Program-made: the position numbers and the translations under genes
Notes under the pieces: model-generated
Seen by the model: the letters and a program-made list of their open reading frames with translations, nothing else
Database searches by the model: none
Told to the model about the DNA's origin: nothing
Shown here: piece after piece, positions 46,747-55,485 of the stretch
Numbering within the stretch: position 1 is the first letter of the stretch
Layout of the letters: the number at the start of each line of letters is the position of its first letter
Assembly (NCBI RefSeq): GCF_021497505.1
Contig: NZ_CP069349.1
Span: forward strand, 1,641,001-1,705,000
Length of the DNA stretch: 64,000 nt
Reading direction: 5' to 3'
Origin: Turicibacter sp. TJ11
Lineage (GTDB): Bacteria > Bacillota_I > Bacilli_A > MOL361 > Turicibacteraceae

Positions 46747-46783
46747 AAATTACCTCCATTTATACCTTATAGGTGTTTTAGTT

Positions 46784-47524
46784 CTATCTATCCACTTTTT
46801 TGTTCGCCGATACAATCAGCATCATGGGACGGCGCATTTCATCCTGCATCCCCGGAATATCCATCATGTTTTCCGGCGGCTGTGGCTCCACAATATGATT
46901 TATTATAAAACCATTTGAAAGCAGTGTATTTAGATATGTGGTCAGTGTTCTATGATATTTTGTAACCTTTTCTCCCAAAAACACAGCTGTCCGTTTGCCC
47001 TCATAATAATAATTATCCACCGGAAAATGCAGTATTTCTCCTTTTTCGTTATAATGCCAGTCTTGTGTTCCATAGGCAGTAAAAACAGGATGTTCAACCG
47101 TAAAAACTAGCTTACCACCAGACTTCAGTATTCTATATATCTTTTTTACTAAAATCTCATAATCTGCTACATAGTGAAACGCAAGTGAACTTAATATTAC
47201 ATCAAAACTCTCCTCTGGGAATTCCACATCTTCTATAGCACAGCATTTATATTCAACCTGTGGAAAATGTGTTTTTTCTTTGGCTACCTCGAGCATTTTA
47301 TGAGAAATATCAACACCTACAACAGAAGACGCTCCGTGTTCCATCGCATAAATACAGTGCCATCCATAGCCGCATCCTAAATCAAGCACACGCTTATCTT
47401 TAAAATCCGGCAGCAGCTTTCTCAATGTTTCCCATTCTCCTGCACCGGCTAGTCCCTGCTGTGAGCGACTCATTTGGCTGTATTTTTGAAAAAATATATT
47501 ATCATCATATTTGTTTTCTTTCAT
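46784..47524 (-). CDS. Class I SAM-dependent methyltransferase
   Basis: A 246-residue methyltransferase with motif I VLDLGCGYGWHC (about residue 46), an acidic residue in VVGVDIS, then IEDVEFPEESFDVILSSLAFHYV and LVFTVEHPVF. The AdoMet fold is clear; the acceptor (small molecule likely) is not. It overlaps the end of the upstream nucleotidyltransferase by 20 bp with GAGGGG before the ATG, so the two are co-expressed. Confidence 0.85.
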   Translation of the reverse strand: MKENKYDDNIFFQKYSQMSRSQQGLAGAGEWETLRKLLPDFKDKRVLDLGCGYGWHCIYAMEHGASSVVGVDISHKMLEVAKEKTHFPQVEYKCCAIEDVEFPEESFDVILSSLAFHYVADYEILVKKIYRILKSGGKLVFTVEHPVFTAYGTQDWHYNEKGEILHFPVDNYYYEGKRTAVFLGEKVTKYHRTLTTYLNTLLSNGFIINHIVEPQPPENMMDIPGMQDEMRRPMMLIVSANKKVDR

Positions 47525-48374
47525 CTGAATTCCCCTCGTTTAAAAAGTTATTTATCTCCGTTGCAATTTTTTTCACTTCTTTATAAAGCTTCTCGGTCAT
47601 ATCGTAGCATTCAAAAAGTGAAAGACCGAGTACTTCAAAAATATGATTTACCCTTTCGGCATATTTTTTAGGTTTATATTCAAAAGTTTCAATCAGTTTT
47701 ATAGCTTTCTTTTCGTTAATGCAATAAGCATTATTGCATGCAAATAGTACTTGATTTAAGCATGAAATAATACGAAAAACATGGCCTGCAATATAATATT
47801 TATCCTCTGCTCCCGCATTTGCTTTTACAAACATTAAAGAGAACTCTGCTTCAAATATAAAAAAGTTTATCAAGTTCTTCTTTAGAGCACCAGGGTAAAT
47901 TTCTGCCTGATTTTTTAATTCGCATAAGCGTTCATTCTTAGCATATTGTATCTTGCTGATCGCCAATTCTCCACGATACATAGCACTTATATAACCATGG
48001 GGATGCCCAGTCTGATAATTGGCAGTAACAATTCCTTGCTCCGTATCTTTGATTATTTGTTCCACCCGTTTTATATCACGTAAAATCAAGTCAACATGAT
48101 ACCCGTTTATAACTAACCATCCGCCGCCATTAATCCAATCACCCCACGCTCCGGGAGGTACAACAAGGTCGTTTCTATTCTCATCATCCAACTCTGTAGC
48201 AATTTGGTTAATCGCTGTCAGGTCAAATGATTCTGATTTGTAATAGATTCCGATATCTATATCAGAATCCTCTGTATGGGTACCTCTTGCACGGGAACCC
48301 CCTAATACGATGCCTTCTATATAAGGCAAAGAGGATAATTTTTCTGTCACTGATTGAATAATATTATCTATCAT
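47505..48374 (-). CDS. Nucleotidyltransferase-domain protein (antibiotic-transferase-like)
   Basis: A 289-residue protein with the Pol-beta nucleotidyltransferase signature LGGSRARGTHTEDSDIDIGIYY (GS-x9-DxD, about residue 25) and a third acidic residue in HVDLILRD. The C-terminal half is helical and resembles aminoglycoside/streptomycin-type transferases in layout. I cannot name the drug class. AAAGGAGTGATTCAGT precedes the ATG. First gene of a two-gene unit with the methyltransferase, inside the resistance island. Confidence 0.75.
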   Translation of the reverse strand: MIDNIIQSVTEKLSSLPYIEGIVLGGSRARGTHTEDSDIDIGIYYKSESFDLTAINQIATELDDENRNDLVVPPGAWGDWINGGGWLVINGYHVDLILRDIKRVEQIIKDTEQGIVTANYQTGHPHGYISAMYRGELAISKIQYAKNERLCELKNQAEIYPGALKKNLINFFIFEAEFSLMFVKANAGAEDKYYIAGHVFRIISCLNQVLFACNNAYCINEKKAIKLIETFEYKPKKYAERVNHIFEVLGLSLFECYDMTEKLYKEVKKIATEINNFLNEGNSDERKQI

Positions 48375-48476
48375 ACTGAATCACTCCTTTCAATATCAAA
48401 AGCTATATCCCATGCTGAGAAACGCCTTTTTTGCCATGTGTTCCTTATGCTTTACGTATATTTCTATGGAAAGGGG

Positions 48477-48501
48477 GCCTTCAAAATTCATCTTGAAGGC
48501 C
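48477..48501. terminator. Hairpin downstream of msr(D)
   Basis: GGCCTTCAA / TTGAAGGCC stem between msr(D) and the nucleotidyltransferase gene; the T-tract is better on the plus strand. Confidence 0.55.
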
Positions 48502-48605
48502 TTATTTTCCCTGATTAGAGGTCTAACCTACTTAACGTTTAGATAAAATCAATAACCTCTTTCACTGGCCTACTTACGATCTGTCAAATACGAAAAGTAA
48601 ATTAA

Positions 48606-50069
48606 TTATCGGACTAAGTTTAATTTCTTATCTTTGATTTCATAAATCACATCAGCCACATTATCAAGCAGCCGTTTGTCATGGGTGATAAACACTATAG
48701 TTCCGGCATACTCCTTCATTAGTATTTCCAAAGCATCTAAGCTTGGTATGTCAAGGAAGTTGCTGGGTTCATCCATTAGTAAGATGTTATATCTACCCAT
48801 AAGCATTTTAGCTAGCAATAATTTCATAATTTCGCCGCCGCTTAAAACAGATAAACTTTTTCCAATATCGTTTTGTTTAAACCCCATTGATGCTAGCACG
48901 GAACGGATTTCTGAAACATTGTAATCACAATCCTCCTGCATAAACTCCAGGACTTTCTGATTACTGTTGTACTTGTAACCATTTTGTGCAAAGTAACCTA
49001 TTTTTGCCTTAGGTGAAATAGAAATTCCATCTTCATGGTTTAAGATCATTTGGATTAACGTTGTTTTACCTGTTCCATTACCACCAGTTAGAGCCACTTT
49101 TGCTCCAAGCGGAATTTGAAAAGATGCATTTTCAAACAGTACCTTATCTCCAAATATTTTAGTAATTTCCTTACCGACAATAGGATATGGATTGTGGAGC
49201 TCCAATGCTTTACTTTGCCTGAAACGAATTCTGCGAATGTCTTCCGGAGCTTCTACATTTCCTAAGGCTGCAATCCTGTGCTCTAGGGATTTAGCGGCAT
49301 TATGCATCTTTTTTTCCTTACTTCCTATTGATTTTTGATGAGCTAAACGCCCTCCGCCTTCAGTACTTTTTTTCTTTGAAGCACCTTTCGCCTTCTGTTC
49401 TATTTTACGAGCCTGTTTTCGCTTTTCCTCCGCAGCCCTTTCCAATCGGGCACGTTCCGCAATAAATTGTTTGTATTCTGCAGCTTGGCTCTTGCGTTCT
49501 TCCTCTTTCTGACGAAGATAATCAGAATAGTTTCCCCAATACTCAGTGATTTTGCCATCTTTCAGTTCCCATATTTTATCTACTATTTCATCAAGAAAAT
49601 AGCGGTCATGGCTAATAACTAACAGTGCACCTGTAAAATATTTTAGCTGTCCAATTAGAAAATCAATTCCTTCACGGTCTAAATGGCTCGTAGGTTCATC
49701 CGCTAAAATACCATGAACCTGTGCCGATAAGGCCTGTGCTATTTTAAGCCTTGTTTCTTCACCACCGCTCATGGTCTGTATATCTAATTGCTCAACACCG
49801 AGCTTGCCTACAAGTGCAAAATCTTTTTCCACCTGCAAAGTTACTTCGTCCAACTGGGGAATATAGGCAAGTTCACCCAGACGATTCATTTTACATCCTG
49901 GGGGAGTTAATTCTCCTAAAAGTACCCTGAGTAAAGTGCTTTTTCCAGCACCATTTGCTCCTACTAAACCAATACGGTCATAATCATATACTTCTAATTC
50001 ATTTATATCTAAAACATCGCGTCCTTTGAATTCCACACGAATGTCTTTTGCTTTTAATATCAATTCCAT
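48606..50069 (-). CDS. msr(D): Msr(D) ABC-F ribosomal protection protein (macrolide resistance)
   Basis: A 487-residue ABC-F ATPase with two ABC domains and no membrane part: [28 protein letters not shown] and [10 protein letters not shown] in the first; [28 protein letters not shown] and [10 protein letters not shown] in the second, joined by a charged linker (about 190-275). The N-terminus [20 protein letters not shown] and the full length match Msr(D)/Mel. Msr(D) displaces macrolides from the ribosome. It follows mef(A) with its own MYLIFM leader peptide and attenuator, the arrangement known from streptococci. Confidence 0.96.
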   Translation of the reverse strand: MELILKAKDIRVEFKGRDVLDINELEVYDYDRIGLVGANGAGKSTLLRVLLGELTPPGCKMNRLGELAYIPQLDEVTLQVEKDFALVGKLGVEQLDIQTMSGGEETRLKIAQALSAQVHGILADEPTSHLDREGIDFLIGQLKYFTGALLVISHDRYFLDEIVDKIWELKDGKITEYWGNYSDYLRQKEEERKSQAAEYKQFIAERARLERAAEEKRKQARKIEQKAKGASKKKSTEGGGRLAHQKSIGSKEKKMHNAAKSLEHRIAALGNVEAPEDIRRIRFRQSKALELHNPYPIVGKEITKIFGDKVLFENASFQIPLGAKVALTGGNGTGKTTLIQMILNHEDGISISPKAKIGYFAQNGYKYNSNQKVLEFMQEDCDYNVSEIRSVLASMGFKQNDIGKSLSVLSGGEIMKLLLAKMLMGRYNILLMDEPSNFLDIPSLDALEILMKEYAGTIVFITHDKRLLDNVADVIYEIKDKKLNLVR

Positions 50070-50113
50070 AACATTTCCTCCTGTCTATAATCGCATGTTT
50101 TCTTTTGCTTGTA

Positions 50114-50131
50114 CGCAGGGAAAACCCTGCG
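50114..50131 (-). promoter_or_regulatory. msr(D) leader hairpin (attenuator element)
   Basis: CGCAGGG-TTTT-CCCTGCG perfect 7-bp stem between the leader peptide and msr(D). Confidence 0.65.
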
Positions 50132-50147
50132 ATTTTAGCAGGAAGAA

Positions 50148-50168
50148 TTACATGAAAATTAAATACAT
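50148..50168 (-). CDS. msrDL: Msr(D) leader peptide MYLIFM
   Basis: Six codons, MYLIFM, then TAA, preceded by GGAGGGACC. This exact peptide is the known msr(D) leader that arrests the ribosome with macrolides and lets transcription continue into msr(D). Confidence 0.9.
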   Translation of the reverse strand: MYLIFM

Positions 50169-50182
50169 AAATATGGTCCCTC

Positions 50183-51409
50183 CTATGAATTTTGTTTTAA
50201 ATCTAATTTTCTAACCTCAGTTATCATGGGGCAAGCTATGGCAATGCCAATAATTAAAACACCTGATAGTAAAAACCAATGATTTACACCGATTCTATCA
50301 GCAAAGAACCCAGATAGAATTAACCCAATTGGCATAGCAAGTGACATGATACTTCCGGTCAAAGAAAATACACGTCCTAAATATTCAGGCTTAATTTTCT
50401 CCTGAAAAAGAGCTGTTTGCACACCGCTATAAAATGGCACCGAAAGCCCCATTATTGCACAGCAAACTACAAATATTACAAATCCATTTGGAGGAAGTAT
50501 TCCCGAAACGGCTAAACTGGCCCCCATTATAAAAAAAGAACTTGTTATTAGTAATACACGCTTTTCGAAGCTCCCTAATCTTCCTAACAATAAGCCTCCT
50601 GCTAACATTCCAGATGCAAAGGAAATTTCCGTAATAGAAATATGCACAGGTGTTCCATTAAAGTAATCCATGCTTATTAAAGGAAATAGTGCATTAATTG
50701 GCATATAAACAAAAGTATATAGTGTTCCTAAGAGTAATAAGGCAAACAATCCTTTGTTTTGTCTCAGAACGACAATTCCTTCTTTCATTTCTCTTATGAA
50801 ATTTGGTTCCAAACTTTGCACTTGATCACCCAGCTTAGGAATACGTACAATTGCTACCGTAATAGATGCAATCACAGCACCCAATACATCGATGGCAATA
50901 ATAGCATTTAGTTCCCAAACGGAGTATAAGAGTGCTGCAACCGCCGGACTAACAATATAGCTTATAGACTGCAAAGACTGACTATAGCCTGCACATTTCG
51001 TAAGCTGTTCTTCTGGTACTAAAAGTGGCGTAACCGCATTGAGAGCCGGGGTGTGAAAAGCCGTTCCAATGCTACGGATAAACAATACTACCATAACCAT
51101 CCAGATAGGTAGCTCCATATACAATGCAACAATAGCAAGCACTGCCCCAGCTGCTGCGATAATTAAATCAGCACCAATCATTATCTTCTTCCTATCATGA
51201 CGATCCACTAATACACCAATAGCTGGTCCAAAGACCGCATAGGGTAAAAAACCTACTAGTGAAGCCATAGACAAGACCATCGCAGATCCTGTTTTCTCTG
51301 TAAGGTAAAAAATGATCGCCATTTGCAGGATGGCACTAGTGATTAATGATACTGCCTGCCCTGCCCATATTGTATAAAACTTAAGTTTCCAATTGTTGTA
51401 TTTTTCCAT
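50183..51409 (-). CDS. mef(A): Mef(A)/Mef(E)-type macrolide efflux protein
   Basis: A major-facilitator drug exporter of 408 residues (standard Mef about 405). The N-terminus MEKYNNWKLKFYTIWAGQ, GVLVDRHDRKKIM (MFS motif A), HTPALNAVTPLLVPEEQLTKC and FYSGVQTALFQEKIKPEYLGR are those of Mef(A)/(E). It pumps 14- and 15-membered macrolides and works with Msr(D) downstream. I start at the ATG at 51409, with AGGAG upstream, rather than 18 bases earlier. Variant (A or E) needs a nucleotide comparison. Expression is set by an upstream attenuator. Confidence 0.96.
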   Translation of the reverse strand: MEKYNNWKLKFYTIWAGQAVSLITSAILQMAIIFYLTEKTGSAMVLSMASLVGFLPYAVFGPAIGVLVDRHDRKKIMIGADLIIAAAGAVLAIVALYMELPIWMVMVVLFIRSIGTAFHTPALNAVTPLLVPEEQLTKCAGYSQSLQSISYIVSPAVAALLYSVWELNAIIAIDVLGAVIASITVAIVRIPKLGDQVQSLEPNFIREMKEGIVVLRQNKGLFALLLLGTLYTFVYMPINALFPLISMDYFNGTPVHISITEISFASGMLAGGLLLGRLGSFEKRVLLITSSFFIMGASLAVSGILPPNGFVIFVVCCAIMGLSVPFYSGVQTALFQEKIKPEYLGRVFSLTGSIMSLAMPIGLILSGFFADRIGVNHWFLLSGVLIIGIAIACPMITEVRKLDLKQNS

Positions 51410-51628
51410 TGATATTATCTCCTGCATATTATTTTGCTTGAATTTCTATTTTGAATAGCATTCTAGGCAATAAAAAATGCAGGCCTAAATCCACAATGTG
51501 GCTTTTGGTCTGCATACATACAATTTGGAAACATTCATATTAAAGACATAGTTAAATAAAGGTATAGTTAAATAACTTATATCTCACCGTAACTAATGAA
51601 TGCTCAATATCGTATAAATAAGCACAAC

Positions 51629-51667
51629 AAAAAAGCCTATCATCGGGGATAAGATTCTGCTTTTTTT
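51629..51667 (-). terminator. mef leader attenuator terminator
   Basis: AAAAAGC...GCTTTTTT outer stem with an inner TTATC/GATGATA pairing, directly after the leader peptide. In known mef operons this terminator is bypassed when macrolide stalls the leader ribosome. Confidence 0.8.
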
Positions 51668-51676
51668 ATTGCCAGC

Positions 51677-51703
51677 TTATCTTAAACGCATTGAGGCTGT
51701 CAT
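51677..51703 (-). CDS. mefL: Mef leader peptide MTASMRLR
   Basis: Eight codons, MTASMRLR, then TAA, preceded by AGGAGGAACC. This is the known leader whose RLR motif stalls ribosomes in the presence of macrolides. Confidence 0.92.
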   Translation of the reverse strand: MTASMRLR

Positions 51704-51743
51704 AGTTTCGGTTCCTCCTAAACTCTTATTTGTATCAGCATAT

Positions 51744-51772
51744 ATTTTAACACAATAAGTTGTTTTAAGCAA
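51744..51772 (-). promoter_or_regulatory. mef operon promoter
   Basis: On the minus strand TTGCTT, 17 nt, TAAAAT, about 40 bp upstream of the leader peptide. Confidence 0.7.
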
Positions 51773-51843
51773 CGTTTAAAATTGAAAAAAGCCACGGACA
51801 GTACAACAAACATATACATCTCAGGAAGATAATATTGATTTAA

Positions 51844-52434
51844 TTATAGATTACCTGAATATACCGATAAGCCATGCTTAATACAATAAACAAATAGTTT
51901 GCCACCGGTAGTTATAGGAAACCTACAAGTTGGACTTTGTTCTGGGTACAAGCGATTTAGAAATACTCTGTCACTTTTAACACAGGCCACAAAAGAAAGA
52001 TAATGATCTTTGGTCATTGGATGGTCAAAAGTGACAAAGTAATCAGTATCTATTTCCTCTACCGTGATTTTTGGTGCAATAGTTGCAACAGTAGGCAAGA
52101 TACGTTCTAACTTTCTTCCGCAGCAGAAGATAGAGGCACTTCCTGTGCTCACCAAAATATTTCCACAGGAAGGACAGACGTAAAAACGTACTTTATCAAT
52201 ATTGCCGCTGTCCGGCTTATTTGATGTGATTTCACCCTCCATCATCTGTTTCATATCAACACCCAAAATAGTAGATAGTTCTGGCCACAGCGATAGGTCA
52301 GGACATCCTAAACCACATTCCCATTTTGAAACAGTTTTATTTTGAATACCCAGTGCATCTGCAATATTTCTCTGGGTAAGTTTTTTTTCCTTTCGTAGCT
52401 TGGCAATTAAATTGCCTATTTTCACACAGTCCAT
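51844..52434 (-). CDS. XRE regulator fused to a desulfoferrodoxin-like domain
   Basis: A 196-residue two-part protein. Residues 1-66 are an XRE helix-turn-helix (LTQRNIADALGIQNKTVSKWE). Residues 84-196 follow desulfoferrodoxin: a desulforedoxin-type Fe(Cys)4 site (C87-P-S-C90-G-N and C104-C105-G) and then a superoxide-reductase-like fold with HPM (H138), H144 and C184-x2-H187. The fourth iron histidine (in EKHVP of real enzymes) is replaced: the sequence reads ERILP at 110-114. It is thus likely a redox or oxygen sensor rather than an enzyme. It lies downstream of the AAA+/VWA operon by 33 bp and is transcribed toward mef. Confidence 0.75.
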   Translation of the reverse strand: MDCVKIGNLIAKLRKEKKLTQRNIADALGIQNKTVSKWECGLGCPDLSLWPELSTILGVDMKQMMEGEITSNKPDSGNIDKVRFYVCPSCGNILVSTGSASIFCCGRKLERILPTVATIAPKITVEEIDTDYFVTFDHPMTKDHYLSFVACVKSDRVFLNRLYPEQSPTCRFPITTGGKLFVYCIKHGLSVYSGNL

Positions 52435-52467
52435 GCCACCACCTCCATTTCTCTTTAGTATATCATA

Positions 52468-54507
52468 CTACATGAACCTTGCGATTATTTGTACCAACCT
52501 TGCTGGAAGCTGCTTCAAATCGGTTATATCCAGTGTGTTTTCAGCACCGTAAAGTTCTCGGATGGCCTCCTTATCCTGTCCAATGGCTGCAGCTAGGAAC
52601 TGGATGCCTTTTCGCCTAAATTCCTGCAAAGTATCTTTCATATCATACGCTGCCTTTTCACCTGAATAATCAGGCATAGCCTTAGGCTGCCCGTCACTGA
52701 TGCTGATTATTAATTTGGATTTTTGGGGCGCATTAAGCAATCTATCGGAAATAATGCACAATGCCATACCATCCCGATTGTTGCTGCGAGCCTGAATGTT
52801 CATAAGAGCATATTTTTCATCTGCATCTTTGCTTTCAAAGTCTACATAGGCATGGATGGACATTTGCTCAAGCTTGGAACGGTCTGCTGTATCCCCGTAG
52901 ACCATGATTGGAATACCGCATCTTGTGCAAAATTCATACAAGGCAACAGCAGCTTGCTTTGCAGCTTCTAATCGGCCAAAGGCTGACATCGAAGCCGATT
53001 CATCAATCCTGAGAGCAACCGCAATAGAGGGTTCTTCCTCAGGCGGACGCTTGCAGGCAAATGTGCGAAAATCCATAGAGGCAACCTGATCCGCACAAAA
53101 TTTTGTGCCATACAACCTCGGTTTCGCGAATTCAGCAGATAATTCATGCTCCAACAGCGGATTTGTTTTTCTGATTAATTCCCGAATAACTGGCATCAAA
53201 GTTGTCATCATACGGTTATACTCTTCCCTGTTCTGGTAGGTAACTTCCGGACGATGGACAATCAACTTAATATCTTCATGGACACTTCCTTGAACACTTT
53301 GCCGTGCTTCCCTGTTCAACTGTTTACGAAATTCTTTTTTTTGTAATTCGGTTGTATCTGATTTATCGAGCTCATGATAGAATGGAGTGCCATTTTCTCC
53401 ATTATCATTGCTTGAAATATCAGTATTTTTATCACTGCTCGTATCAGAATGCCCCTCACTGTCTTCTGATTTTCTCAGACGCACTGCATTTTTATCAGCT
53501 TGATCTGTCTTGGCCGAGAATTCTCCGTTTTCGGTAATATTAAGTCCCATTACTTCAGGATTTTCTCCGTCTTTTTGCGATTGACAGATGTGATCCATTT
53601 CCTCAAGCTTTTCTGTCAAGCCATGACTAGCCAGTGCCTGCTCTAAAATAACAAGCTCCTGCGGATCGGTCGTGATTTTGTATAACACCTTATAATATAA
53701 ACTTTTTTGGATTGAGGCACCACTTTGAACGGCATCCACCCAAAAGATATAAGAACGCATACCGGCCACACCTTTAATGGTATTGGCGCGGGCTGTCTCA
53801 TCCAGCACCATAATCGTTTCAGCTAAAAGAGATAGTACAGGTTCAGATTCATAACCGGTCTTAGCTTTAACCCGCTCCATCATCACTTCTTTAGGCGGTA
53901 AATCTAGTTTTTCTGCATGCTGCACTCGATCTCGCAAAGCTTCATTTAAGGGCCGGAAGCCATTGTAACCGCGGTTTGTTGTGATAACCGCAATAAAATC
54001 AGGGTGACGATGCGCGATACGAGTTGGCAAGTTTAGACTGCCATCTGGTTCTAATGCGGAATTTAGCGCCATTAAAACAGCAGCATCCCGAATCACTGTC
54101 GGTTCCTGAATCTCCAAGAGCCATCCATTTTCATATGCACGAACAATCTCAGAAGGATAATAGCGATATTCAACCTTATCAGAATGACCATCTTCTTCTG
54201 ACAGCACCGGAAGAATCGCACCCAGGACATCGGATTTATCCATATCTGCAAAACAGGTTACTTTCGTATAAGGCAGGTTAAAATCAGCAGATAAAGCTTT
54301 GGCAATCTCGGTTTTTCCCGAACCAGCATCCCCTTCCAGCAAAATGGTGCTAATTTTCATTTCACCGCAATTCCAATTTCGTACGATCTCTTCATATATT
54401 CGTTTTTCTGCTTCACTTTCAATATGTGAAGGCGGCTTTTTCCAGACAAGCGACTGTTCCTCTTCAGTCAGCTGCCTGTCCGGTGACAAAATACAAGTCT
54501 TTTTCAT
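52468..54507 (-). CDS. MoxR-type AAA+ ATPase fused to a VWA domain
   Basis: A protein of about 679 residues. The N-terminal AAA+ module has Walker A LLEGDAGSGKTEIAKAL (about residue 60), a MoxR-like GWLLEIQEPTVIRDAAVLMALNSAL Walker B region, sensor TTNRGYNGFRPLNEALRDR. A low-complexity acidic/Ser-Asn linker follows (about 330-400). The C-terminal VWA domain has an intact MIDAS DxSxS (ALRIDESASMSAFG) and ISISDGQP. MoxR-VWA pairs act in metal insertion and complex remodelling; here both halves are in one chain. The ATG at 54507 begins 2 bp after the preceding gene's stop codon. Base composition looks more GC-rich than the chromosome, a sign of transfer. Confidence 0.8.
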   Translation of the reverse strand: MKKTCILSPDRQLTEEEQSLVWKKPPSHIESEAEKRIYEEIVRNWNCGEMKISTILLEGDAGSGKTEIAKALSADFNLPYTKVTCFADMDKSDVLGAILPVLSEEDGHSDKVEYRYYPSEIVRAYENGWLLEIQEPTVIRDAAVLMALNSALEPDGSLNLPTRIAHRHPDFIAVITTNRGYNGFRPLNEALRDRVQHAEKLDLPPKEVMMERVKAKTGYESEPVLSLLAETIMVLDETARANTIKGVAGMRSYIFWVDAVQSGASIQKSLYYKVLYKITTDPQELVILEQALASHGLTEKLEEMDHICQSQKDGENPEVMGLNITENGEFSAKTDQADKNAVRLRKSEDSEGHSDTSSDKNTDISSNDNGENGTPFYHELDKSDTTELQKKEFRKQLNREARQSVQGSVHEDIKLIVHRPEVTYQNREEYNRMMTTLMPVIRELIRKTNPLLEHELSAEFAKPRLYGTKFCADQVASMDFRTFACKRPPEEEPSIAVALRIDESASMSAFGRLEAAKQAAVALYEFCTRCGIPIMVYGDTADRSKLEQMSIHAYVDFESKDADEKYALMNIQARSNNRDGMALCIISDRLLNAPQKSKLIISISDGQPKAMPDYSGEKAAYDMKDTLQEFRRKGIQFLAAAIGQDKEAIRELYGAENTLDITDLKQLPARLVQIIARFM

Positions 54508-54509
54508 TG

Positions 54510-54974
54510 TTAGTAACACTCCAACTCTTCTAGTATGCGGCTAAGCACTCGCCTGCGTTCTCCAATTATTTCTCCTAAATCATTTAAACTTTGGGCAAAT
54601 GCTTTGATGTCCTCATTGATATTTTGATTGTCTACACACACTTCTACTGGTAATACCCCACCTTGTACTCCAACTCGTTCCACTGTGGGTTTTTCCGGGT
54701 CATATAAAAGGGGGAGTCGGTAAGCCTCCTTGAAGTAAAGCAATGTCCTGGACAAAAAAATCATCAAATCAAATATTTGATGGATGGGCAGCTCCTGGGC
54801 CAAAATCAATTCACCATCTTTATCATTTTTCCAAATCTGTGCGGCAATTTGCATTTTTTTATTTTCTTCCCGCATAGGCGCACCTAACGTTAAACATTTG
54901 ATGTCAGATTGATAAGCATTTCTGCCATCTATACGGTCATAATCATTTGACACCATAACAACTTTTTCATTCAT
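54510..54974 (-). CDS. Unrecognised 154-aa protein of the AAA+/VWA operon
   Basis: A soluble acidic protein of about 154 residues, no membrane segment, no cysteine cluster. It has a helical C-terminus (IKAFAQSLNDLGEIIGERRRVLSRILEELECY in part). The start codon overlaps the stop of the GIY-YIG-like gene as ATGA, and its own stop is 2 bp before the AAA+/VWA start, so the three are translationally coupled. It may be a small domain-of-unknown-function protein of integrative elements; I do not name a family. Confidence 0.65.
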   Translation of the reverse strand: MNEKVVMVSNDYDRIDGRNAYQSDIKCLTLGAPMREENKKMQIAAQIWKNDKDGELILAQELPIHQIFDLMIFLSRTLLYFKEAYRLPLLYDPEKPTVERVGVQGGVLPVEVCVDNQNINEDIKAFAQSLNDLGEIIGERRRVLSRILEELECY

Positions 54975-55318
54975 CGCCATATCCTCCTTGCATTTGGATC
55001 AGCAGCGAGACACTGTTCTCTCAAACTTTCTAATTTTGCTGTATGATCTTCATGTGGGTCATCATACTTTAACACTTTAATAACTGATAGTTCAAAGCCT
55101 TCCGAGCCATATTTGTTCCAGAGTTCCTGTAATCGTTTATTAGGATGCCAGTTGGCTGCCAATTTCATATTAGTGCTGTTAAAGTCTGATTTTGTATCTT
55201 TGGAGATACCCAAAAATACCTCGCCAGTTTCTTTACAACGGTAAGATATTACTCCCATTTCAGGATGTCTGTTTTTATAGGCTTCTAAAAGCTCTTTTTT
55301 TCTTTTTGTATCCATCAT
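54971..55318 (-). CDS. GIY-YIG-like nuclease-fold protein
   Basis: A 115-residue protein. MGVISYRCKETGEVFLGISKDT gives a degenerate GIY...YIG layout (VIS-Y and FLG), followed by NWHPNKRLQELWNKYGSEGFELSVIKVLKYDD, as in small GIY-YIG proteins found on mobile elements. Whether it still cuts DNA is uncertain because the hallmark tyrosines are partly altered. GAGGTGAAA precedes ATGATG at 55318. First gene of the coupled three-gene operon. Confidence 0.65.
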   Translation of the reverse strand: MMDTKRKKELLEAYKNRHPEMGVISYRCKETGEVFLGISKDTKSDFNSTNMKLAANWHPNKRLQELWNKYGSEGFELSVIKVLKYDDPHEDHTAKLESLREQCLAADPNARRIWR

Positions 55319-55485
55319 TTTCACCTCGACTCTAGTATAAAACAATGTATCTCAAAATATAATCCACGCTCCGTAGACTACATGAATCCAGAATTATCCA
55401 ACAGACAGTATTTTATAAAAAATAGTAGCTTGTGCAACTTGCCGTTAAGTTTTTTCAATTTCCTGTATGACATAAGTATTATAAA

